From assembly GCA_963804495.1 (NCBI GenBank), contig CAWDQN010000005.1, positions 62,001 to 126,000 of the forward strand: a stretch of 64,000 bases of DNA, in the 5' to 3' direction. A program made the position numbers and the translations under genes. The notes below the pieces were generated by a model that did not search any database, had not been told where the DNA came from, and saw only the letters and a program-made list of their open reading frames with translations. Source of the DNA: Rhodovastum sp963804495 (lineage in GTDB: Bacteria > Pseudomonadota > Alphaproteobacteria > Acetobacterales > Acetobacteraceae). Positions 43,145 to 50,953 of the stretch are shown here, piece by piece (the first letter of the stretch is position 1; each line of letters begins with the position of its first letter).

Positions 43145-44154
43145 CAGGCCAGGCTGCCGACCGCGCCCTCCAGCACCCCCCAGGCGTCGGTGCCGAATTT
43201 CTGCTGCCATTCGGCATAGAACCCGGCCTTTTTCAGCAGGGCGCGGAAGGCGGTCGGGTCGGTGGCGACGAATTGCAGACCTTTTTGCTTCAGTCCCGCT
43301 TCCAGCGTGGCGTTGAGTTTCGCCACATCCTCCCGCTGCTCCAGCGCCGAGCGGTTGAACTCGCGCTGCACGATCAGTTGCGCGTCGGCGGGCAGGGCGT
43401 CGAAGGCGCGGCGATTGGCGAGGAACCAGAATCCGTCCCACATGTGATTGGTGACGGCGAGGTATTTCTGCACTTCGTAGAGCTTGGCGGTGTCGATGAC
43501 CGCCAGCGGGTTTTCCTGCCCGTCCGCCAGGTGGGTCTGCAGGGCGGCGTAGGTTTCGCTGAAATTGATGCTGATCGGCGAGGCGCCGAACGCCTTGAAC
43601 AGGCTGGTCCAGAGCGGTGCGACCGGCACCCGGATCTTGAACCCGCTAAGATCCTCGGGGATGCGGATGGGCCTGGCGGAACTGGTGATCTGACGATAGC
43701 CGTTGTCCCACATTTTGTCGAAGGCGATCAGCCCGCGCTTGTCGATGTCGCGGCGGACATAGGCGCCGAGCTGGCCGTCCATGGCCGACCAGACCTGGGT
43801 GTAGCTTTTGAACGCGAAGCCGACACCGTTGATCGAGGCGACCGGCACCAGGGTGGACAGCAGAATCCCGGACAAGGTGAAAAACTCAACCGCCCCGTTG
43901 CGCAACTGGCTTAGCGTGTCGGTGTCGGAGCCGAGCTGGTTGCTGGGAAAGATGTTGATCTCGACGCGTCCGCCGGTGGCTTCCTTGATGCGTGCCGCCG
44001 CCTCGGTTGCGCGCAGGTTCAGCGGGTGCGTGGCGGGCAGGTTGTTGGCATACTTATAGCTGAACTCGGCGGCATCGGCGGGGCGGGTGCGGATCGCCAC
44101 GAGCGGCAGCGCCGTGCCGGCGGCCAGCAGGGTGCGGCGGGGAAGTGTCTGCAT
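43144..44154 (-). CDS. dctP: TRAP transporter solute-binding protein DctP
   Basis: 336 residues with a twin-arginine-like signal (LPRRTLLAAGTALPL) ending near ADAAEF. DctP family segments: INIFPSNQLGSDTDTLSQLR, WDNGYRQITSSARPI, GFKIRVP and QTHLADGQENPLAVI. The conserved arginine of the carboxylate site is expected in KIRVP. GGAGG lies about 8 nt upstream of the ATG at 44154. It is divergent from mobA, 105 nt away. Confidence 0.93.
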   Translation of the reverse strand: MQTLPRRTLLAAGTALPLVAIRTRPADAAEFSYKYANNLPATHPLNLRATEAAARIKEATGGRVEINIFPSNQLGSDTDTLSQLRNGAVEFFTLSGILLSTLVPVASINGVGFAFKSYTQVWSAMDGQLGAYVRRDIDKRGLIAFDKMWDNGYRQITSSARPIRIPEDLSGFKIRVPVAPLWTSLFKAFGASPISINFSETYAALQTHLADGQENPLAVIDTAKLYEVQKYLAVTNHMWDGFWFLANRRAFDALPADAQLIVQREFNRSALEQREDVAKLNATLEAGLKQKGLQFVATDPTAFRALLKKAGFYAEWQQKFGTDAWGVLEGAVGSLA

Positions 44155-44259
44155 GTTCGATCCTCCCGTACGGTGCGTTTCCACAACGGTTGCACGTCCG
44201 CCGGGGGTATCCGCCATACCGGTCGGCGATGCAATCTGGATTGTGCGGAGGGAGAGGGC

Positions 44260-44883
44260 ATGGAGTTGGAGCATTGGCCGGTCGCGGTGCTGCTCGCCGG
44301 CGGGCTGGCGCGGCGGATGGGGGGTGGGGACAAGCCGCTGCGCCTGCTCGGTGGGCGCCCGCTGCTCGACCATGTGCTCGGCCGCATCCGCCCGCAGGTG
44401 CGCGCGGTGGCGCTGAACGCCAATGGCGAGGCCTCGCGCTTCGCTGCCTGGGACTTGCCGGTTCTGCCCGACACGCTGCCGGACAACCCGGGGCCGTTGG
44501 CCGGGGTACTGGCGGGCATGCGCTGGGCGGCCGCGCTCGGGGCGGCCGATGTGTTGTCGGTGCCGGCCGACACGCCGTTTTTGCCGGTGGATTTGGTGGC
44601 GCGGCTGGAGGCGGCACGCCGCGCGGCTGGCGTGCCGATCGCCTGCGCCGCGAGCCTGGGCCGCAGCCATCCCGTGGCGGCACTTTGGCCCGCCGCCCTG
44701 GCCGATGCGCTGGAGGCAGCGCTGCTGGCGGGGATGCGCAAGATCGACCGCTGGACCGCGACCCAGGGCGTTGTGTCGGCGTCATTTGCCGAAGCGGGCG
44801 ATGATCCCTTTTTCAACGTCAACAGTCCCGAGGAACTGGAAACTGCGGAGCGTTTGCTCGCCTGCCGGCGGGAGAGCGCGTGA
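44260..44883 (+). CDS. mobA: Molybdenum cofactor guanylyltransferase MobA
   Basis: Adds GMP to molybdopterin to form the MGD cofactor. It has 207 residues. LLAGGLARRMGGGDKPLRLL is the nucleotide-binding motif, VPADTPFLP the metal-binding Asp segment, and FFNVNSPEELETAERL the C-terminal signature. GGAG lies upstream of the ATG at 44260; the earlier open frame is a shadow of dctP. It is followed by the hydrolase gene with a TGATG overlap. Confidence 0.94.
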   Translation: MELEHWPVAVLLAGGLARRMGGGDKPLRLLGGRPLLDHVLGRIRPQVRAVALNANGEASRFAAWDLPVLPDTLPDNPGPLAGVLAGMRWAAALGAADVLSVPADTPFLPVDLVARLEAARRAAGVPIACAASLGRSHPVAALWPAALADALEAALLAGMRKIDRWTATQGVVSASFAEAGDDPFFNVNSPEELETAERLLACRRESA

Positions 44884-45717
44884 TGCAATCCGGCACCACG
44901 ATCTGCCGTGGTCGGGAGATCCACTATACCGAATGGGGAAGCGCCGATGCGCCGCCGGTGGTGATGTGGCACGGGCTGGCGCGCACCGGGCGCGACTTCG
45001 ACGATATCGCGGCGGCGTTGGCCGACCGCTACCGGGTGCTCTGCCCCGACCAGATCGGCCGCGGCCTGTCGGAATGGAGTCCGGACCCGGACCGGGAGGT
45101 ACTGCCTGGACTCCTATGCCGCGATTGCCCGCGCCTTTGTCGATGCGCTGGGGCTGGAGCGCGTGCGCTGGGTGGGTACTTCGATGGGCGGGGCGCTCGG
45201 GATTCGCGCCGCCGCGACCTCGCTGCGCGGGCGTATTTCTTCGCTCGTTGTCAACGATATCGGGCCGACGCTGCCGGCGGCGGCGGCGGAACGCATCCGC
45301 ACCTATGTGGGCGCACCGCCCGAGTTCGCCCGGCTGTCGGAACTGGAGGACTATCTGCGCCAGGTCTACGCCCCGTTCGGGGCGCTGACCGACGCGCAGT
45401 GGCAGCGGATGGCGGCGACCTCGATGCGGCGGCGGCAGAATGGCAACGTGACCACCCATTACGACCCTTCCATCGTTCGGCAGTTGTTTGTTTATCCGCG
45501 GGATTATGAGCAGTGGGCGTATTGGGATGCGCTGGATTTGCCAGTGCTGGTGCTGCGCGGGGCGCGGTCGGACCTGTTGTTGCCGGATGTGGCCGAAGCC
45601 ATGACGCGACGGGGGCCTGGCGCGCAATTGGTGGAGTTCCCGGAATGCGGGCATGCGCCGGCGCTGAACGTGGCAGGACAGATCGAGGTGGTGCGGGGAG
45701 TTCTGGACCTAGGGTGA
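44883..45717 (+). pseudogene. Alpha/beta hydrolase, one frameshift
   Basis: A first frame gives the hydrolase N-terminus (VVMWHGLARTGRDFDDIAAAL, CPDQIGRGLS). A second gives the nucleophile elbow GTSMGGALG, later YDPSIVRQLFVY, LVLRGARSDLLLP with the acidic residue, and the catalytic histidine in FPECGHAPAL. Removing one G from GGAGG at 45098-45099 joins them as SPDPDREYCLDSYAAIARAF. All three catalytic positions (Ser, Asp, His) are present, so the enzyme would work if the shift is an error. The substrate is unknown. The start overlaps the mobA stop. Confidence 0.75.
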
Positions 45718-45865
45718 GAGGGAGGGAGCAAGGCAGGATTTTACGGAGAAGAAACCGACGAAGAATGAGGTAAATTAAAAAAGATTGTTAAATTTTTTGT
45801 ACAAAAATAATCGTAAGTTATATCGTTTCTAGTCATATTTCCATTCTTATGATATTTTCTTCGGC
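45718..45865. other. Very AT-rich stretch at the island edge
   Basis: About 100 bases with runs of A and T (TTAAAAAAGATTGTTAAATT) in otherwise GC-rich DNA. It marks the left border of the accessory region and may hold promoters. No attachment site or tRNA is seen. Confidence 0.5.
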
Positions 45866-46441
45866 ATGGATGCTCGCTTCGGCTTGCATGGGACAAGCGG
45901 TTGCCGGATGTCGCTTACTGGAACCATCCCCGGGCAGCCTGTAGTGCAAGCCAAGGCCGCCCGAGGCGAACCGAATTGGCTGGCCTCCGCGAAGTCCATT
46001 CATCGTGACGGTGGGCAATATTCTGTTGATGTGCTCAAGGATGTCATCAAGAATAAAAGCGGCGAGATATGTGACCGACAGCAGGGCACGATCCCAACGA
46101 CAAAGCAGATCGGTGATGCGTACGAAATATTGGCGGCGGCGCGTTTGACGTTCGCGGGCTTGCCAGCGAACGTCATGCCTGATGGATGGCCAGACTGCGA
46201 TCTGATAGTGCAGCCGCCCAATGAGCGGTCGCAACGGATCAGCGTCGAATCTCGGCCTCAGTCGGGCCGTGATGGTGCAAACCCACCTCTCACTTGCCCC
46301 GACGCCTGTGAGTGGTTCGCCTTCGTCTTCCCCGCCCCAGGCCGAGTCCGAGCGGAATTGGATGATTCCGGTCGATCTCGCGCGAGATTCATCGTCGCCC
46401 GGCGGCAGTGGCCAGGAGTTGCCGTTGGCGCACCTGGATGA
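45866..46441 (+). CDS. Hypothetical protein, possibly degraded PD-(D/E)XK nuclease-like
   Basis: 191-residue frame. The middle (TKQIGDAYEILAAARLTFAG, PDGWPDCDLIVQPP, QRISVESR) resembles small predicted PD-(D/E)XK-fold proteins in its order of an acidic helix residue, a D-x-I-V strand and a following strand. In active enzymes the last strand carries E/Q-x-K, but here the equivalent position reads S-V-E, so activity would be lost. The C-terminal 60 residues look unrelated and may be out of frame. Start could be 45866 or 45908. This assignment is weak. Confidence 0.35.
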   Translation: MDARFGLHGTSGCRMSLTGTIPGQPVVQAKAARGEPNWLASAKSIHRDGGQYSVDVLKDVIKNKSGEICDRQQGTIPTTKQIGDAYEILAAARLTFAGLPANVMPDGWPDCDLIVQPPNERSQRISVESRPQSGRDGANPPLTCPDACEWFAFVFPAPGRVRAELDDSGRSRARFIVARRQWPGVAVGAPG

Positions 46442-46778
46442 AAAATCCACAGCCCGGAAAGACAAATTCACCTTACTTGGAGAGGACTACAATCATCGGC
46501 GGCCAGGATAACAATAAATGATACCCCACGCTTATTGTAATTTGCCGAAGGGGACCGAGTTACAGTCATCGCAACTGAACACACATTGTCTACAACTGAG
46601 ATCGCACTCATCCGCAGCCTGTCCACGCTTTCTGCCCGGGGGAGGACCCGGCTGACACTCCCCCGGGCTCGCGGCTCGCGATCGCCTCTTTACAACGCGC
46701 CCGAATCGGACGCTAAAGCTTGCCGGCCGGCTGTCTCGCCGTGTTTGCCAGCGTCACCGGATCAGGGGGAAATCCCGC
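46442..46778. other. Intergenic region, no gene seen
   Basis: About 340 bases of mixed composition between the nuclease-like frame and the methyltransferase. A plus-strand frame from 46586 has no recognisable content. Confidence 0.35.
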
Positions 46779-47486
46779 TTGACCCACACCGTGTTGTTGA
46801 TTCTGGCCGTGATCGCCGTCTGGACCTCGTGGCGCGGCATCGTCCGGCCGGCGCTGCCGCCGGCGCGCAGCGCGTTCGACACGCGCCACGATGTCGATAC
46901 CGACGGGGAGATACCGGTCGGACAACTCGGCATGCCGGCGGATATCGCCGTCCAGGCCGAGCGCTACATGCCGACCGACGAGCGCTTGCTGGCGGTGGCT
47001 GTGGCCTTCGCTGGCATCGAGCCCGCGGGCGTCAGCTTCGTCGATCTTGGCTGCGGCAAGGGGCGGGCGCTGATCCTGGCCGCGCAGTTGCGCTTCCAGC
47101 GGCTGATCGGGGTGGAGATCGTGCCGGCGCTGGCGGACATAGCCCGGGCGAACCTGGCCCGGCTCGGGGTCGCGGCGGAGGTGCACACCGGCGACGCCGC
47201 GCGCTTCGTCTTCCCGCCCGGGCCGGTGGTGCTGTTCCTGTTCAATCCGTTTAAGGCGGCGACGATCGGCGCGGTGATCGAGGCGCTGCGCGCCGCTCGC
47301 AGTCCGGAGGTGGCCGTGATCTACCACGCGCCGGAATATGGCAAGCTGCTGGACGCGAGTGGCTTCCTGACCAGGCTTGGGTCGCCGCGCGGTTGGGGCG
47401 GGCGTAGAGGCGTGGCGGTCTGGCGGAGCACGGGGACCGCTCACATCCGGGGTGGTTCCACCCAGGGCGATCGCCGGATAGGTTAG
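46779..47486 (+). CDS. Class I SAM-dependent methyltransferase, membrane-anchored
   Basis: 235 residues. An N-terminal hydrophobic anchor (VLLILAVIAVWTSW) is followed by the SAM motif VSFVDLGCGKGRALILAAQL, an acidic strand-2 end (LIGVEIVPAL) and LFLFNPFKAATIGAV. The NPF at the post-I region resembles motif IV of N-methyltransferases, but the target is not determinable. The start is a TTG at 46779 with AGGGGGA upstream; a GTG at 46791 is another choice. Codon use is high-GC, unlike the flanking AT-richer genes. Confidence 0.75.
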   Translation: MTHTVLLILAVIAVWTSWRGIVRPALPPARSAFDTRHDVDTDGEIPVGQLGMPADIAVQAERYMPTDERLLAVAVAFAGIEPAGVSFVDLGCGKGRALILAAQLRFQRLIGVEIVPALADIARANLARLGVAAEVHTGDAARFVFPPGPVVLFLFNPFKAATIGAVIEALRAARSPEVAVIYHAPEYGKLLDASGFLTRLGSPRGWGGRRGVAVWRSTGTAHIRGGSTQGDRRIG

Positions 47487-47857
47487 CGGGCCGCAAACCC
47501 AGCGCTTCGCGATGCGACCCTGCACCGTATGAACGAGATATTGCGTATTCGTGAGTTGTGTCATAATTGGCCGCAACATACTGATCTAACGCAAGTTTTC
47601 TTGTCTCCGACCGTCACTGCCGCCTGCTGCCGGGCAGCCGCCGGCAAGGTAGCGAAAGCTGAACTGGTCTCCGGAGTGCCCTCAACCCCGCATCGCGGCG
47701 AACTGCAGCCCTGGTTGTGCCTGTTTCGTTCTAGCTTGGCGCTGTCTGTCGAACAGGTCATGCCCTGACCTCAGTGATGTCTTTCAGACGTCTGCCGATC
47801 CACGGGTAGCCTGCTGGCCAAGGTACCCCAGGTTCTGAACGGTTTCATACAGAGACG
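47487..47857. other. Intergenic region, no gene seen
   Basis: About 370 bases. A plus-strand frame at 47529-47768 lacks a ribosome site and a recognisable domain. It contains the 3' flanks of the methyltransferase and of the convergent 214-residue gene. Confidence 0.35.
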
Positions 47858-48502
47858 TCACGCAAATCTACGAAAGCTTGGCTGTTTCAGGTAATATTGT
47901 GTAGTTGATGGGGGGCGATACCAAAACTGCGTGTAAAACCTCCACTGCCCATTCGCCGTATTGCGAACCCCAATCGTGGTTCCAGCGTCTGGGTTTCCAA
48001 AAGGTCTGTATTCGCCGCCGGACATAAGGGCAGCATTCGGCATAGCCTCTTTAATCATATCATCCTGCTGTTTGATCGCTTCAAGAGATCCAGCCTCTCC
48101 ACCTTTATTTCGGGTAACATTGACATGGCCAACAAGCCGCGCGCCTGAGCGTGTTGCCGATCCAACACCGAAGGAGCACCCGTCCATTGTCGGCGTCAAC
48201 ATTAAATTGGCCTCATCGTCGACAATAATCGTATGAATTGCGTCGGTCTCATAGTGACAATAATAAATCTTTAATTTCGGTAGCCCGGCATTCCATTTGG
48301 AAACTTGTTCAACGCTGTACATGTCTATTTTTTTATCACTGCCAATTTTGGTGCAGTTTTTTTCATAGAGACGAACACCGACTTCAAACGCGACCGAAAG
48401 CTGTGGTCGTCCGTACACACTGTCGATCGTTCCCAAGAGTCCGGCAGTCAGAAGGTTGTTGTCAAGGAATGCCTCGGTATTATTCAACAGTTCTTCTAAC
48501 AT
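47858..48502 (-). CDS. Hypothetical protein with a possible Cys/His deamidase-type motif
   Basis: 214 residues, AT-richer than the core genes. No named family is certain. A GC-x-x-G-x-G pattern with C109 (MDGCSFGVG) is followed 17 residues later by H126 (LVGHVNVT), then a C-terminal IGVRNTANGQWRFYTQFWY. A cysteine after a Gly on a strand end, then a His on the next strand, recalls the Cys/His arrangement of CNF1/BLF1-like glutamine deamidase toxins. This is a structural guess. GGGAG lies about 10 nt before the ATG. It starts 4 nt after the stop of an 82-residue frame on the same strand, implying a two-gene unit. Confidence 0.55.
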   Translation of the reverse strand: MLEELLNNTEAFLDNNLLTAGLLGTIDSVYGRPQLSVAFEVGVRLYEKNCTKIGSDKKIDMYSVEQVSKWNAGLPKLKIYYCHYETDAIHTIIVDDEANLMLTPTMDGCSFGVGSATRSGARLVGHVNVTRNKGGEAGSLEAIKQQDDMIKEAMPNAALMSGGEYRPFGNPDAGTTIGVRNTANGQWRFYTQFWYRPPSTTQYYLKQPSFRRFA

Positions 48503-48506
48503 CGAG

Positions 48507-48755
48507 TCATATCTCCCGTGCTTGCGTGTTGGGTGTTTTCCGTCTGTTCGCTGCCAACTTTATCCGCTGCTCCTCATGTACTGTCTTCCGCCCGCCCGTC
48601 GGGTCAGAAACCGGTGCGGTAATAAGAAGCCTCGGACGTCCGGAGCCGAGAATGCAATCTGTCCCATAGGTTCCCCCGAGGGTGGTAATCACGCTCCCTG
48701 CATGACCGACTTTCCAGCGGGGACCTTGGCAAGTGCCTGGAGTGTAGCGCGACAC
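48507..48755 (-). CDS. Hypothetical 82-residue protein upstream of the deamidase-like gene
   Basis: Open frame from a GTG, ending 4 nt before the next gene, so translational coupling is plausible. Residues 22-50 (SVITTLGGTYGTDCILGS onward) look like ordinary folded protein, and the C-terminus is basic (RIKLAANRRKTPNTQAREI). No family is recognised. The start is weakly supported, and the frame could be the surviving end of a larger gene. Confidence 0.4.
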   Translation of the reverse strand: MSRYTPGTCQGPRWKVGHAGSVITTLGGTYGTDCILGSGRPRLLITAPVSDPTGGRKTVHEEQRIKLAANRRKTPNTQAREI

Positions 48756-49068
48756 GCTCAGGATGGCCGGTCAGCGATAGCAAGGATGGCCGATCGCTGC
48801 ATGATGGGAAGATGCCGTGGCTGGGCGGTACGCGGCAAGGGTTTTGTCGCGGAGCGCGTCACGTGGGCGGCGCGGCGACGAGCTCCGATTCCCTGTTTTC
48901 GCGGATAGTATCGTCGTCGTGGGGAAGGTTGAACAGGAACAGGATCAGCGCCCGCCAGATTCGCGCGTAGATCTGCGGCGTCCCGTAATCGGTTCCGCGG
49001 TCAAGCTCCGGCGACGGGTTGGTGCCCCCTGTGTCAGGGTAGTTGCCGCCCAAATAGGAGGAGGAACC
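48756..49068. other. Intergenic region, no gene seen
   Basis: About 310 bases before the IS-type remnant. A minus-strand frame reads protein-like (RGTDYGTPQIYARIWRALI) but has no start or context, and could be a fragment of an older gene. Confidence 0.3.
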
Positions 49069-49473
49069 TTGGGGGCGCGCGAGGTTGGTGTCAGCCTGGC
49101 GACGCTGGATCGGTGGCGGACGCAGGCCCTGGCGAAGCCCGCGGGCGAGCAGGTCAGCGCCGACCGGTGGACGGCGGCGGCGCGGCTGGAAGCGGTGATT
49201 TCCACGGCACCGATGGACGCCACCTCCCGCAGCGACTGGTGCCGTGAGCACGGTATTTACGTTGCTGACCTGGAGGCCTGGAAGCGCGACGCGCTCGGCG
49301 GGCTTGAGGAGCCGCGCGGCGCCAGCGCCGTGGATACGCGACAGGACCGGCGGCGGATCAAGGAACTGGAGCGTGAATTGCATCGCCAGGACAAGGCGCT
49401 GGCGGAGACCGCGGCCTTGCTGGTGATGCGGAGAAAACTGGCGGCGGCCTTTTGCGACGGCGAGGACGCATGA
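49069..49473 (+). mobile_element. IS3-type transposase OrfA
   Basis: 134 residues. A helix-turn-helix-like start (REVGVSLATLDRWRTQAL), a second one (DWCREHGIYVADLEAWKRDA) and a C-terminal leucine-rich coiled coil (RRRIKELERELHRQDKALAE) match the OrfA of IS3-family elements. TTG start at 49069 after AGGAGGAGG. The usual N-terminal residues before the first helix are short. Its stop overlaps the OrfB start (ATGA). Confidence 0.7.
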
Positions 49474-50132
49474 CCTCGCAGGACGACCGCCGAACCCTGC
49501 TGGACGAGATTGCCCGGGCGCATGCGGCCGGGGCGCGGCTGAACCTGGCCTGTGCCGAGGCGGGGATTGACCCGCGAACACGGCAACGTTGGCTGGGCGG
49601 CACCGCCGCGGCGGCCGGGGAGGTGCGCCCCGACCGTCGGCCGCAGGCCGAACGTCCGCGGCCGGCGCAGGCGCTGAGCGCCGAGGAGCGGGCGCGGATC
49701 GCGGCGGTGGCCAACGAGGCCCGGTTTGCCGATGCGCCGCCGGCGCGCATCGTGCCGGCGCTGGCCGACGAGGGCGTCTATATCGCCAGCGAATCCAGCT
49801 TCCATCGCGTACTGCGCGACCATGGTCAGATGAACCGGCGCGGCCGGGCCTGCCTGCCGCGCGCCTCACGCCCGCCGAGTCGAAAGGCCAGCTTTCCAGT
49901 TCGATCGGGGCGCCTGCTTTCCGCTCCCGACCTGGAAATGTCCCGGCCACGGAGCGCAGCGAAGGGGATGCGATTGGGCTGCGAAGCAGACCAATCGCAG
50001 TCGCCCGCAGCCAAGCGCAGCGCAGCGAGCACGGCGAGCACCGGTCCTCCCCCGTGGCGAGCACCGTGTCAGGCTCGCCAATGGTCGAGGGAGAACGCCA
50101 TCCACTCAACCGCCCGTCAGCCCGGCACGTAG
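49470..50132 (+). mobile_element. IS3-type transposase OrfB, truncated
   Basis: Only the N-terminal part of OrfB is present: HTH-like RLNLACAEAGIDPRTRQRWL and the following LSAEERARIAAVANEARFAD to SESSFHRVLRDHGQMNRRGR. The integrase catalytic domain (DDE) should follow but is missing. From about 49860 the frame reads Ser/Arg/Pro-rich sequence from unrelated DNA. The element is therefore dead. No clear terminal inverted repeats were found. Confidence 0.65.
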
Positions 50133-50371
50133 GATAGTCGGCGGTTCGTTACGAAAAATAAGCGGCAACTACGTTGACACGCACCCCAGGCTCTTGGTCC
50201 GGTTGGTGCACGCTGGCGGCGACGCGGAGCCTGTGCGCTGACTTGTGTCTTCCCTTCATATGCCGCTGCGCTCGGACGCGCGGATCCGTTGCATCAGCCC
50301 AACACTCTTGGCACGCCAGTTGTTTGTGTGGCAAATTCAAACCGACAACCGAAACTAAGGGAGCTGTTAGC

Positions 50372-50794
50372 ATGCCCGCTCCGATTTACGTTCCTGGTCG
50401 CCAGATACGTTGCACGTCAGACGCCAAAATCCCAGAGTTTCATACCCGCGGCTGGTACCCCCCTGAGGCCATGCAAACCTGGATTGAAGGGGTTGAGGGA
50501 GAAATAAAATTTTCAATCCGCCGTCCAGAGGAATTCTATACGTTTCGGGCCGAGGTAATTCCTTTTTCGCATGGCGGAATGCAAACCTTGGAAGTTTTTT
50601 TTAACTTTTTCCGGGTAGGTTATTTCGAGGTAAATGAATCGATGCAAATTAACGTTAGCCTTCCGTTTGAACTCTTCATACTCCGAACGGCGCAAATCGT
50701 GCTGCATTGCAAAAACGCTATGATCGGAACGAAGGTGGGATTGAATGATTTACGCAGGCTCGGTATTGCATTGCGAAGTTGGATAGTGGATTGA
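50372..50794 (+). CDS. Small protein with GW-x-x-PE beta-sandwich-like domain
   Basis: 140 residues, low GC. It begins near a GWYPPEA-x5-WIEGVEG motif and alternates short hydrophobic strands (IKFSIRR, FYTFRAEVIPF, LEVFFNFFRVGYFEV) up to a LRRLGIALRSWIVD end. The same pattern (GW, then PE, then strands, sometimes DxRxLGxA) is seen within the glycosyltransferase at 50954 and in the protein at 54892. It is probably a carbohydrate-associated domain used in surface polysaccharide loci (inference). GGGAG lies 10 nt upstream. Confidence 0.6.
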   Translation: MPAPIYVPGRQIRCTSDAKIPEFHTRGWYPPEAMQTWIEGVEGEIKFSIRRPEEFYTFRAEVIPFSHGGMQTLEVFFNFFRVGYFEVNESMQINVSLPFELFILRTAQIVLHCKNAMIGTKVGLNDLRRLGIALRSWIVD

Positions 50795-50953
50795 GCGATG
50801 TCAAGTAAAAAATGAAGTCAACAAACGTAAATTTAGATTTAAAAAAACGTCAACGCCTGGTGCGCCAATTGGTCTAAGGTTGTTATTTGCCGTTGCTTCA
50901 ACAATTCTTCTCCACTATGCTGTGGGCATATAGGCAAACCGGGGCGCGCCCCT

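Noticed and set aside
41219..43219. 666-residue open frame on the plus strand
   Set aside because: It is antisense to the whole dctQM gene, whose family motifs are clear.
45718..45865. tRNA or attachment site at the island border
   Set aside because: No tRNA-like cloverleaf or flanking direct repeat could be found.
47529..47768. 79-residue plus-strand frame
   Set aside because: No ribosome site, no recognisable content.
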